Shown: in pieces, positions 42,117-49,969 of the stretch | Layout of the letters: each line of letters begins with the position of its first letter | Numbering within the stretch: the stretch's first letter is position 1 | NCBI RefSeq assembly: GCF_000169435.1 | Contig: NZ_AAYB01000001.1 | Coordinates: forward strand, 620,001-684,000 | Origin: Roseobacter sp. CCS2 | Lineage (GTDB): Bacteria; Pseudomonadota; Alphaproteobacteria; Rhodobacterales; Rhodobacteraceae | Length of the DNA: 64,000 bases | Direction: 5' to 3' | Made by a program: the position numbers and the translations under genes | Notes under the pieces: model-generated | Told to the model about the DNA's origin: nothing | Databases searched by the model: none | Seen by the model: the letters and a program-made list of their open reading frames with translations, nothing else

Positions 42117-43769
42117 TCAGGTCTTCTGCGCTGCTTGGCGCACCGCACTTAGGGTTGCGCCAGTTGCAAGCGCCTCTTCGTCGACCTGGCATTCGATCAC
42201 AGCGACTGTTTCCGCGGCCTGTGCCCGCGCAAATGCCTCTGGGAAATCATCTGACCGTGTCACCATTTCCCCGTGCCCGCCGTAGGCCCGCGCCAGTGCT
42301 GCGAAATCTGGGTTGATCAAAGCGGTCCCTGACACTCGCCCCGGATACGTCTTTTCCTGATGCATGCGGATCGTGCCATAGCGCCCGTTATTCATCACGA
42401 TAACAATGGGCTTCGCGCCGTGTTGGATTGCCGTCGACATCTCATTACAGGTCATCTGGAAGCAGCCATCACCGGCCAGGCAAACGACGGTGCGGTCAGG
42501 ATGCGCCAGCGAAGCAGAGGTCGCGGCAGGAAACCCATAACCCATTGAGCCAGAGGTCGGGGCAAGCTGTGTTCCGTATTGTTTATAAACGAAATAGCGA
42601 TGCAACCACGCAGCATAGTTGCCAGCCCCATTCGTCAGGATCGCGTCATCTGGCAAGTGATCGGACAACCATTTGATCACATCCTCTTGCTTAAGCGCGC
42701 CGGGGCTTTCCTGTGGCGTCAACCAACTTTCATAATCCGTGCGGGCTTCGGCAGTCCAACCGGCCCATTCACCCGCATGTTCCGCATTTGCCAACGCACG
42801 AAGCACAGCAGGTGCTGTCGCATTGATCGCAATATCAGGTGTGTAGACGCGCCCCAATTCATCGGCGTCTGCGTGAACATGCACGATCCGCTTGCCCGGA
42901 TCTGCCGGATCAACCAAGGTGTATCCTTGCGTTTCAATGTCGCCGAAACGCGTGCCTATCAAGATCAGCGTATCAGCATCACGCACCCGCTGCGCGAGCT
43001 TTGGATTGATACCGACATTCAGGTCCCCCACGTAATTGGCATGGTGATTGTCCATGTAATCCTGACGGCGAAAACCTGCGGCGATAGGCACCTGCTGGTT
43101 TTCAGCAAAGGCTTGCAAATCAGCTTGCGCTTGCGCAGACCAATGCGGGCCGCCAACCACAACCAGCGGACGCGCGGATTGCGCAATTTCGTGAAGAATG
43201 GTGCGTGCGGTTGTCTCAGGCAATGGTTGGGATATCGCTTCGGGGATCGTCAGATCAGGCACATCCGCGCTGGCGCTTAGCATGTTTTCGGGAAGTGCCA
43301 GAACCACCGGACCGGGGCGCCCTGACATGGCGATACGGAATGCGCGACCAATGTATTCTGGCAGACGGTCGGTGTCATTCACCTGTGCCACCCATTTCGC
43401 CAACCCGCCAAAGACCGCTTTGTAATCAACCTCTTGAAACGTCTCGCGATCCGTATGCCGGTTATCAATCTGCCCAACAAACAAAACCATCGGCGTGCTA
43501 TCCTGCATCGCAATATGAATACCGGCAGAGGCGTTGGTTGCCCCCGGCCCGCGCGTGACAAAGCACACGCCGGGCTGACCTGTCATCTTGCCGTAAGCGT
43601 CTGCCATCATCGCGGCACCGCCTTCTTGGCGGCACACGATGTTGGGAATGCTGCTATCGTAAAGGCCATCAAGGGCGGCAAGAAAGCTTTCTCCAGGGAC
43701 AGAAAAGACGCGTTTGACGCCTAGCTTAACCAATTGATCGCTCAGTATTTTTCCGCCATGCCGGATCAT
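42117..43769 (-). CDS. Thiamine pyrophosphate-dependent enzyme, acetolactate-synthase-like
   Basis: A 550-aa TPP enzyme with the three-domain layout of acetolactate synthase/benzoylformate decarboxylase: an N-terminal PYR domain with the catalytic Glu in CRQEGGAAMMADAYGK, a central domain, and a C-terminal PP domain with GDGCFQMTCNEMSTAIQ as the TPP-Mg motif. The start at 43769 follows GGGAGCG. It is not next to ilvN, so it is probably not the biosynthetic synthase; such stand-alone proteins include oxalyl-CoA decarboxylase-like and sulfoacetaldehyde-type enzymes. The exact substrate is unknown. It is convergent with bluB, with adjoining stops. Confidence 0.8.
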   Translation of the reverse strand: MIRHGGKILSDQLVKLGVKRVFSVPGESFLAALDGLYDSSIPNIVCRQEGGAAMMADAYGKMTGQPGVCFVTRGPGATNASAGIHIAMQDSTPMVLFVGQIDNRHTDRETFQEVDYKAVFGGLAKWVAQVNDTDRLPEYIGRAFRIAMSGRPGPVVLALPENMLSASADVPDLTIPEAISQPLPETTARTILHEIAQSARPLVVVGGPHWSAQAQADLQAFAENQQVPIAAGFRRQDYMDNHHANYVGDLNVGINPKLAQRVRDADTLILIGTRFGDIETQGYTLVDPADPGKRIVHVHADADELGRVYTPDIAINATAPAVLRALANAEHAGEWAGWTAEARTDYESWLTPQESPGALKQEDVIKWLSDHLPDDAILTNGAGNYAAWLHRYFVYKQYGTQLAPTSGSMGYGFPAATSASLAHPDRTVVCLAGDGCFQMTCNEMSTAIQHGAKPIVIVMNNGRYGTIRMHQEKTYPGRVSGTALINPDFAALARAYGGHGEMVTRSDDFPEAFARAQAAETVAVIECQVDEEALATGATLSAVRQAAQKT

Positions 43770-43886
43770 TTTGCGCTCCCGTTTCTTCGGCCTCACAATG
43801 TGCCAACCGACACCGCCTTGCAAGTCTTGTGCTGGCCAGCGCGCGCCCATGCGCTACCTCTGCTCAAACCAGTAAAAGGAACACCC

Positions 43887-44417
43887 ATGACCAAACTTCT
43901 TGGCATCTCAGGATCGCTGCGCAAAGCGTCAACGAACACACTGCTTATTCACAACGCAGCCCGCATTTTCGGGGCGGATGAATTCACCCTCGCTGATATT
44001 AATGTCCCCCTTTACGACGGTGATCTGGAAGAGGCGAAAGGCGTGCCTGCCAAGGTGCAAACCCTGTCCGATCAGATCGCGGCGGCGGATGCCGTGATCA
44101 TCTCAACCCCTGAATATAACAAGGCAATTTCGGGGTCTTTGAAAAATGCACTGGATTGGGTCAGCCGTACGGAAGGTGGACCATGGAACGGTAAGCCAGT
44201 GGCGATTATGTCGGCTGCTGCAGGGCGCGCAGGTGGTGAACGCGCGCAGTTTTCACTGCGGCTGGCGATGATGGCGTTTCGCCCGGACATCTTGCAGGGG
44301 CCAGAGGTTTTGGTGGCCAATTCCAGCAATGAGTTCGATGAAAACGGCCAGTTAACGGGTGAGATGTACATCAAACTGCTGACCGAGCTGATGGATGCTT
44401 TGAAAGCCCGCATTTAA
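43887..44417 (+). CDS. NAD(P)H-dependent FMN reductase
   Basis: A 176-aa flavodoxin-fold reductase of the SsuE/chromate-reductase group. Motifs: LLGISGSLRKASTN (phosphate-binding loop for FMN), ISTPEYNKAISGSLKNALDW and MSAAAGRAGGERAQ. The ATG at 43887 follows AAAGGA. It is divergent from the TPP enzyme gene, 118 bases apart. It could supply reduced FMN to BluB, located 1.8 kb away, but no operon link is visible. Confidence 0.85.
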   Translation: MTKLLGISGSLRKASTNTLLIHNAARIFGADEFTLADINVPLYDGDLEEAKGVPAKVQTLSDQIAAADAVIISTPEYNKAISGSLKNALDWVSRTEGGPWNGKPVAIMSAAAGRAGGERAQFSLRLAMMAFRPDILQGPEVLVANSSNEFDENGQLTGEMYIKLLTELMDALKARI

Positions 44418-44418
44418 C

Positions 44419-44462
44419 GTACAGATCGCGTACACAACCTGTACACAAGCTGTACATACACG
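44419..44462. repeat. Four GTACA repeats at 11-bp spacing
   Basis: GTACA occurs at 44419, 44430, 44441 and 44452, exactly 11 bp apart, within an array ending near 44462. The central copies read GTACACAA(C/G)CT. They begin 1 base after the FMN reductase stop and end about 70 bases before the next membrane-protein gene. The helical phasing suggests cooperative binding of a regulator on one DNA face. Confidence 0.75.
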
Positions 44463-44529
44463 TGTGTGGCTGGCAAAAGCGCGGGGGCGGCCCTAAACTC
44501 TGCCGCAAGACCACAAACGGGAGACACCG

Positions 44530-44922
44530 ATGGCAAGAGGCGCAGGCGGCAGTGACGGCGGGACCGGCACATTTCTGATCGGGCTGATCATGATGGTGGG
44601 CGGTGGCTATCTGCTGCTGAACGGCATCGTAGTACGGCCCAACTTTGGGTTCGGGTCGCGGGTTTTTGGTATCGGTGGCGTGCCGATCACGTCAGGTATG
44701 ATCCTGATCCCGTTCATGTTTGGTGTGGGGATGATTTTCTACAATTCCAAAAACCTGATCGGCTGGGGTATCGCCGGGGCGGCACTGATCGCCCTGATCT
44801 TTGGCGTCATCGCGAATATGACACTGCAACTGGCGCGGATGAGCGCATTTGATCTGATTGTGATTTTGGTGCTGCTGGTTGGCGGGATCGGGTTGTTTTT
44901 GCGGTCGTTGAGGGCGGGGTAA
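44530..44922 (+). CDS. Four-helix membrane protein of unknown function
   Basis: A 130-aa Gly-rich membrane protein with four predicted helices (about residues 14-34, 53-70, 75-97 and 103-125) and an N-terminal Gly/Ser stretch. It shows a conserved-looking RPNFGFGSRVFGIGGVPITS loop. I recognise no family. The start follows GGGAGACACCG. The four 11-bp repeats just upstream suggest specific regulation. Confidence 0.75.
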   Translation: MARGAGGSDGGTGTFLIGLIMMVGGGYLLLNGIVVRPNFGFGSRVFGIGGVPITSGMILIPFMFGVGMIFYNSKNLIGWGIAGAALIALIFGVIANMTLQLARMSAFDLIVILVLLVGGIGLFLRSLRAG

Positions 44923-44934
44923 GCGAAAGCGACG

Positions 44935-45186
44935 TCAACCGATGATTTGTTCTTTGCAGCTAGCGATCAGGTAGGTCCACAAGGTTAGCGGAACAATCAC
45001 AGTGAATACGTAAAAACTAATAATCATTGGCGTAAGGCGCACTTTCCTAATGCCAAACATAACCAGCAATGTCTCTTTGATACTCAGTTGGTAGGTTCTA
45101 GCTGTGATGATGCTTGTGACCATAACGCTGATCCAAAAAATTATCATTGGCCAGTGTTGCGTCATGCCGATACAGTTGCTTTCCAT
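44935..45186 (-). CDS. Possible small two-helix membrane protein
   Basis: An 83-aa reading frame with two hydrophobic segments (HWPMIIFWISVMVTSIITA and LTPMIISFYVFTVIVPLTLW) joined by a basic linker. AAGGA precedes the ATG at 45186. Its composition is richer in A/T than the neighbours, and I recognise no family. It fills the gap between the convergent membrane protein and gamma-glutamyltransferase genes. It may be real or a chance frame. Confidence 0.4.
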   Translation of the reverse strand: MESNCIGMTQHWPMIIFWISVMVTSIITARTYQLSIKETLLVMFGIRKVRLTPMIISFYVFTVIVPLTLWTYLIASCKEQIIG

Positions 45187-45222
45187 CCGTCTAAGGATCC
45201 TTCTTTTGCCAACGAACCTGTA

Positions 45223-46797
45223 TCAATACCCAATCGCGCACCCGTCTTTCCGCGGGTCACTTCCCCCCTCTAGCACGCCATCCTTATGCAGCAGGATCGC
45301 TTGTGAACCGCCGATCGCTGTGTCGGGCCGGACAACGTTGTGGCCCAGCGCGCTCAACTCATCTTTCACCGTGTCGCTATAGCCATCCTCGACCCGCAGT
45401 TCGTCGCCTTCGGCAAAGCAGCGCGGCGCATCCATTGCGGCTTGCGGTGACAGCCCGAAATCGCTGATGTTCGTCACGAAACGTGCGTGGCCGGTGGACT
45501 GGTATTGCCCGCCCATGACGCCGAAGGGCATGTGCACTTTGCCCTCTTTCTTCAGCATCGCGGGGATGATCGTGTGCATGGGGCGTTTGCCGGGGCCGAC
45601 TTCGTTCGGGTGACCCTTTTCCAGCGTGAAACCTGCGCCGCGGTTCTGGAACAGCACGCCGAATTTATCCGATGCGATACCGGACCCGAAGGAATGGAAG
45701 ACCGAATAGATCAGCGACACGCACATGCGGTCTTTGTCGACGACTGTGATGTAGATGGTGTCTTTGTGCACCGCCTCGGCCCCCGGCAGCCCTGCTGGCA
45801 TCGCCTTTTTGGGGTCGATAAGCGCTGCGAGTTTTGCTGCCGTGTCGGGTGATGTCATATAATCCAGCCGCGTCATGTGATCGGGATCAGCAAGGAAGCG
45901 GTTGCGTGCGTCATAGGCCAGTTTGGTGGCTTCCGCTTCGATATGTGCGCGCTGCGCGCCCCATGGATCCATGCCTGCGATGTCGAAGTGTTTGAGCATA
46001 TTCAGCAGCAGGATCGCGGTTGCCCCCTGCCCGTTGGGTGGATGCTCGTACAGGTCCAGCCCGCCATAATCGCCCATGATCGGGTCAGTATAATCGCAGG
46101 CGGTGTTTGCGAAATCATCCAGCGTATGGGTGCCGCCCAAGGCGTTCAGGCTGGCGACCATATCTTCCGCGACGTCGCCTTCATAAAACCCTTCGCGCCC
46201 GTCCATGGCGATGCGCCGCAAAACCTTTGCCTGTTCGGGTGCGCGGAAAAGCTGCCCTGCTTTGGGGGCGGATTTGTTCAATAGGTACAGATCGCGGGCG
46301 TGGCCAGATAGGTTACCCACAGCTTGCGCCCAATCAAAGGCAACGCGTTCTGCAACCGGGATACCTGCCTCGGCATAGTGGATTGATGGCGCAAGAACGG
46401 CCTTCAGCCCCAGTTTGCCCCAATCCTTGGACAGTTTGCAAAATGCGTCCACAGCACCGGGAATGGTCACAGCGTCGGCTGTGTAAGGTGCGATCGTCGC
46501 ACCTTTGCTGCGCAGGGCCGCTGCATCAATCCCCGCAGGTGCCCGGCCCGATCCGTTCAACGCCACGACCCTGTCTTCGCCCGGCGGTGTCATCAGCACA
46601 AAGCAATCGCCGCCGATGCCCGTCATTTGCGGTTCGCACAAGCCCAGCAACACCGCGCCTGCGATGGCCCCGTCCATGGCGTTACCGCCTGCTTCCATCA
46701 TTTGCACCGCAACTTTGGCCGCCAGCGGATGCGATGTGGCGCACATTCCGTTTGTTGCATAGACGGGTGATCGGCCGGGATGATGGAAGTTACGCAT
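45223..46797 (-). CDS. Gamma-glutamyltransferase family hydrolase
   Basis: An Ntn hydrolase of 524 aa. The self-cleavage/catalytic Thr lies in KDTIYITVVDKDRMCVSLIY, aligned with the TTH-x-S-VVD motif of GGT, although the second Thr and the His are replaced. The C-terminal GPGKRPMHTIIPAML and GVMGGQYQSTGHARFV match the family. The N-terminal NGMCATSHPLAAKVAVQMME is typical. I chose the ATG at 46797 after AAAGGAC. No signal peptide is present, so it is probably a cytosolic YwrD-like GGT or acylase rather than a periplasmic GGT. Confidence 0.85.
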   Translation of the reverse strand: MRNFHHPGRSPVYATNGMCATSHPLAAKVAVQMMEAGGNAMDGAIAGAVLLGLCEPQMTGIGGDCFVLMTPPGEDRVVALNGSGRAPAGIDAAALRSKGATIAPYTADAVTIPGAVDAFCKLSKDWGKLGLKAVLAPSIHYAEAGIPVAERVAFDWAQAVGNLSGHARDLYLLNKSAPKAGQLFRAPEQAKVLRRIAMDGREGFYEGDVAEDMVASLNALGGTHTLDDFANTACDYTDPIMGDYGGLDLYEHPPNGQGATAILLLNMLKHFDIAGMDPWGAQRAHIEAEATKLAYDARNRFLADPDHMTRLDYMTSPDTAAKLAALIDPKKAMPAGLPGAEAVHKDTIYITVVDKDRMCVSLIYSVFHSFGSGIASDKFGVLFQNRGAGFTLEKGHPNEVGPGKRPMHTIIPAMLKKEGKVHMPFGVMGGQYQSTGHARFVTNISDFGLSPQAAMDAPRCFAEGDELRVEDGYSDTVKDELSALGHNVVRPDTAIGGSQAILLHKDGVLEGGSDPRKDGCAIGY

Positions 46798-46925
46798 GAG
46801 ATGTCCTTTATCTGCCTTGCAGCGAAACTTAGACCGATCCCCCACAGGCGCAACGACAATGTTGAGGGCTTTTCCTTTTGCCACGGCAGGCGTAGCTTTG
46901 ACGGCAGCTATAGGAAGGCCAGAAC

Positions 46926-48080
46926 ATGCGCGATGTATTCATCACCGGAGCAGCCCGCACGCCGATGGGCGGGTTTCAGGGAATTTTCTCGACTGTGGAT
47001 GCACCCAGTTTAGGCGGTGCCGCGATCAAGGCTGCAGTTGAAGGTGCAGGCGTCAATACTGTCGATGAAGTGCTGATGGGTTGTGTTCTGCCCGCAGGTC
47101 AAGGGCAGGCCCCTGCCCGGCAGGCCGGGTTTTTGGCCGGACTGGATGACAGCGTGCCGGCGACGACGCTGAATAAAATGTGTGGGTCTGGTATGAAAAC
47201 GGCGATGATGGCGTTTGATCAGATTGCACGAGAGGGTGCCGAAACGATGGTTGCAGGCGGCATGGAAAGCATGACCAACGCCCCCTATCTGATGCCCAAG
47301 ATGCGTAGCGGCGCCCGGATCGGGCATCAAACCGTGCAGGACAGCATGTTCCTGGATGGGCTGGAGGATGCCTATGACAAAGGCCGTCTGATGGGTACGT
47401 TTGCCGAAGACTGCGCCGAAAAGTATCAATTCACCCGCGAAGCGCAGGATCAATACGCGATTGCGTCGCTGTCAAATGCACTGGATGCAGAGCGGTCAGG
47501 TGCCTTTGATGCTGAGATCACGCCGGTCACGGTCCATGCCCGCACTGGTGAAGAGGTCATTACCCGGGATGAACAGCCAAGTAAGGCGCGCCCTGAGAAG
47601 ATCCCGACATTGAAACCTGCGTTCCGCCCCGACGGCACTGTGACGGCCGCAAATGCATCAAGCATTTCGGATGGCGCGGCAGCTGTGGTTTTGTCAGCCG
47701 ATGGCACGAACGCCCGCGCCCGTATTGTCGGCCATGCCAGCCATGCGCAAGCGCCGGGGTGGTTTACCACGGCCCCTGTGCCTGCTGCACAAAAGCTTTT
47801 GACAGCGATTGGCTGGGCCGTCGACGATGTCGACCTGTGGGAGGTGAATGAAGCCTTTGCCGTGGTTCCGATGGCTTTCATGCAAGAGATGCACATTTCC
47901 CGCGATATCGTGAACGTGAATGGCGGGGCATGTGCTTTGGGTCATCCCATCGGGGCGTCGGGGACACGGATTATCGTGACCTTGCTTAACGCGCTAGAGA
48001 CCCGGGGGCTGAAGCGCGGGGTGGCCGCGATCTGTATCGGTGGTGGCGAAGGCACGGCCATCGCGATTGAGCGCGTGTAG
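46926..48080 (+). CDS. Acetyl-CoA C-acetyltransferase (thiolase)
   Basis: A 384-aa thiolase with catalytic Cys86 in NKMCGSGMKT, the NEAFAVVPMA His-region motif equivalent (VNEAFAV), the second active-site His in GGACALGHPIGASG with its Cys, and the C-terminal CIGGGEGTAIAIE. It condenses two acetyl-CoA or cleaves acetoacetyl-CoA, and could act in polyhydroxyalkanoate or fatty-acid metabolism. It stands alone, divergent from gamma-glutamyltransferase. Confidence 0.92.
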   Translation: MRDVFITGAARTPMGGFQGIFSTVDAPSLGGAAIKAAVEGAGVNTVDEVLMGCVLPAGQGQAPARQAGFLAGLDDSVPATTLNKMCGSGMKTAMMAFDQIAREGAETMVAGGMESMTNAPYLMPKMRSGARIGHQTVQDSMFLDGLEDAYDKGRLMGTFAEDCAEKYQFTREAQDQYAIASLSNALDAERSGAFDAEITPVTVHARTGEEVITRDEQPSKARPEKIPTLKPAFRPDGTVTAANASSISDGAAAVVLSADGTNARARIVGHASHAQAPGWFTTAPVPAAQKLLTAIGWAVDDVDLWEVNEAFAVVPMAFMQEMHISRDIVNVNGGACALGHPIGASGTRIIVTLLNALETRGLKRGVAAICIGGGEGTAIAIERV

Positions 48081-48255
48081 ACGACCAACGTCTTCAAACC
48101 TCTTTTCCAACCTTTTGTGAATAGCTCAGCACGCTCATGCGTAGACGTCGTGATGTTGCATCAAGTTTTTGCCGTGATTGCGGCAGATGACCTGTGCGGC
48201 GACAACTTTTGCTTGAGGGATCGTATTCCTTGACCTGATACATGAGAACACTGTG

Positions 48256-48417
48256 ATGACCACGCCTGCGCCTAAACTTTTGCTGACCAGCGCGCTGATC
48301 ACTCTTGCTGCCTGTGGTGGCGGCGGTGAGTCCGACCCTGACGCACAACAACTCGGGCTATTTTTCGGCAGCACGAACTCGTATGTGGCGTTGCCTTTTG
48401 GTAGCGCGCAAGCATAG
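48256..48417 (+). CDS. Small putative lipoprotein
   Basis: A 53-aa frame, too short for most gene finders: MTTPAPKLLLTSALITLAAC followed by GGGGESDPDAQQ. The signal segment ends in a good lipobox (LAAC) with a Gly-rich linker after the Cys, as in entericidin-like lipoproteins. The C-terminal half (LGLFFGSTNSYVALPF) is weakly hydrophobic. The ribosome-binding site is poor. It precedes the methionine sulfoxide reductase gene by 35 bases. Confidence 0.5.
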   Translation: MTTPAPKLLLTSALITLAACGGGGESDPDAQQLGLFFGSTNSYVALPFGSAQA

Positions 48418-48452
48418 CTTGCGCTGTCTTGTCCCCTACCGAAAGCACCCGC

Positions 48453-48905
48453 ATGCGCGTTGACTATTCCCAGTTGTTGAACACTGTCACGGCCCTGACG
48501 GAGGGCGAAGATGACGTCGTCGCGTTAATGGCCACGGTCGCCTGCGAGGTGCACCACAGCGACGACCGCTTTGACTGGACAGGGTTTTACCGGGTGACCG
48601 CACCTGAATTATTGAAAATCGGCCCCTATCAGGGCGGTCATGGCTGTCTGGTGATCCCGTTTGAACGTGGCGTTTGTGGTGCTGCGGCACGCACCGGTCA
48701 GGTGCAGCTTGTACCGGATGTTGATGCCTTTCCCGGCCATATCGCCTGCGCCAGCAGCACACGTTCGGAACTGGTATTACCCGTCTTTGACCACACTGAT
48801 AAGTTGATCGGTGTTTTTGATATCGATAGCAATCAGCCGGATGCCTTTACGCAAGCAGACGCTACAGAATTGCAGAAGATGCTGAAAATGACCTTTAAAA
48901 AGTAG
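48453..48905 (+). CDS. msrC: Free methionine-(R)-sulfoxide reductase (GAF fold)
   Basis: Reduces free methionine-R-sulfoxide using a Cys relay in a GAF domain. The 150-aa protein has the three family Cys residues: Cys65 in GGHGCLVIPF, Cys75 in ERGVCGAAA and Cys99 in FPGHIACASST. The acidic substrate-site stretch PDVDAFPGHIA is also present. I chose the ATG at 48453 over a TTG at 48429. It lies in a mixed-function stretch without an evident operon partner. Confidence 0.9.
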   Translation: MRVDYSQLLNTVTALTEGEDDVVALMATVACEVHHSDDRFDWTGFYRVTAPELLKIGPYQGGHGCLVIPFERGVCGAAARTGQVQLVPDVDAFPGHIACASSTRSELVLPVFDHTDKLIGVFDIDSNQPDAFTQADATELQKMLKMTFKK

Positions 48906-48972
48906 TCCTTTAGTGGCACTGTTTGCGGATTGAAAAGATTGCTAAAAAGTGAGGCTGGATTTATGAACCGGT

Positions 48973-49563
48973 ATGGATATTTTTCACGGCACAACCATGC
49001 CGGATGATCGTCTGACAGTTCCGTCGCTTGGCGCTGACGTGCGTGCGATCCGCAAGGCCCGCAAGATGACGTTGATTGATCTATCCGATGCGATGGGCCG
49101 GTCCGTTGGCTGGTTAAGTCAGGTTGAACGCGACAAGTCCTATCCCACGATTGCGGACCTTAATAAAATGGCTGCCTTGCTGGATGTTTCGGTGTCCAGT
49201 TTTCTGCAAGTGGGTACAATGCCCGGTGAAGAAGGGGTGATTGTACGCTCGCATGCGCGCAGGCCCATCGGCAGCCGCACGCCCGGCCTGACCGAGGCGT
49301 TGCTGTCACCCGATCTGACCGATGATTTTGAGGTTATCCATTCAACCTTTGCCCCTAATTCATATCTGCCAGAGCCGTTGACCCGACCAACCCAAGAAGT
49401 CTGCTACATTCTAAGCGGCAGCTTTGAGATTGCGCTGAACGGCAAGCGTTTCCTTTTGGAGCAGGGCGATAGTTTCCGTTTGCGCGGTGAAGAATTTCAG
49501 TGGTGGAACCGCGGTGATACCCCGTGCGAGATCGTCTGGGTGATCTCGCCTCCGATCTATTAG
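48973..49563 (+). CDS. XRE-cupin transcriptional regulator
   Basis: A 196-aa regulator: an N-terminal Cro/CI helix-turn-helix at about residues 20-72 (KMTLIDLSDAMGRSVGWLSQ, then YPTIADLNKMAALLDVSVSS) and a C-terminal cupin at about 125-190 (EVCYILSGSFEIALNGKRFL, GDSFRLRGEEFQWWNRGDTP). Proteins of this build often control amine, polyamine or amino-acid catabolism. It is 8 bases upstream of the GFA gene and precedes the FAD/GcvT dehydrogenase operon, which makes it a likely regulator of that operon. Confidence 0.88.
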   Translation: MDIFHGTTMPDDRLTVPSLGADVRAIRKARKMTLIDLSDAMGRSVGWLSQVERDKSYPTIADLNKMAALLDVSVSSFLQVGTMPGEEGVIVRSHARRPIGSRTPGLTEALLSPDLTDDFEVIHSTFAPNSYLPEPLTRPTQEVCYILSGSFEIALNGKRFLLEQGDSFRLRGEEFQWWNRGDTPCEIVWVISPPIY

Positions 49564-49571
49564 GGAACGGA

Positions 49572-49955
49572 ATGGCGTTGCATGGACACTGCGAATGCGG
49601 CGCTGTCGCCTTTGAGGTGGCCCGCGCGCGCGACACCATCACCTTTTGCCATTGTAGCCAGTGCCGCCGCACCAGCGGCCATTACTGGGCCTCGACCCGT
49701 GCGGATTTGGCGAATGTGACTTTTACGCGCGATGATGGGTTGGCGTGGTTTCAGTCATCCGACACGGCGCGCCGGGGCTTTTGCAAAAAATGCGGCTCAA
49801 GCCTTTTTTATCAACCGATTGGCGCAAATCACCTTGGTATTGCCGCAGGTTGCCTTGACCTGCCCACGGGTATGACCCCTGCTAAGCATATCTTTACTGC
49901 TGATGCAGGCGATTATTATACCGTTCCGGATGATGCCCCGCACATCCCCGACTAG
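49572..49955 (+). CDS. GFA-family (glutathione-dependent formaldehyde-activating-like) protein
   Basis: A 127-aa zinc-binding protein of the GFA/CENP-V fold. Its metal Cys residues are visible in HCECGAVAF, FCHCSQCRRTSG and GFCKKCGSSLFY. The ATG at 49572 follows AGGGAAC. GFA relatives bind the glutathione adduct of formaldehyde in some species, though many have other roles. The position between the XRE-cupin regulator and an oxidative demethylase that would release formaldehyde or its folate adduct fits a formaldehyde-handling role; this is inference. Confidence 0.85.
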   Translation: MALHGHCECGAVAFEVARARDTITFCHCSQCRRTSGHYWASTRADLANVTFTRDDGLAWFQSSDTARRGFCKKCGSSLFYQPIGANHLGIAAGCLDLPTGMTPAKHIFTADAGDYYTVPDDAPHIPD

Positions 49956-49969
49956 AAAAGGCGAATGAT

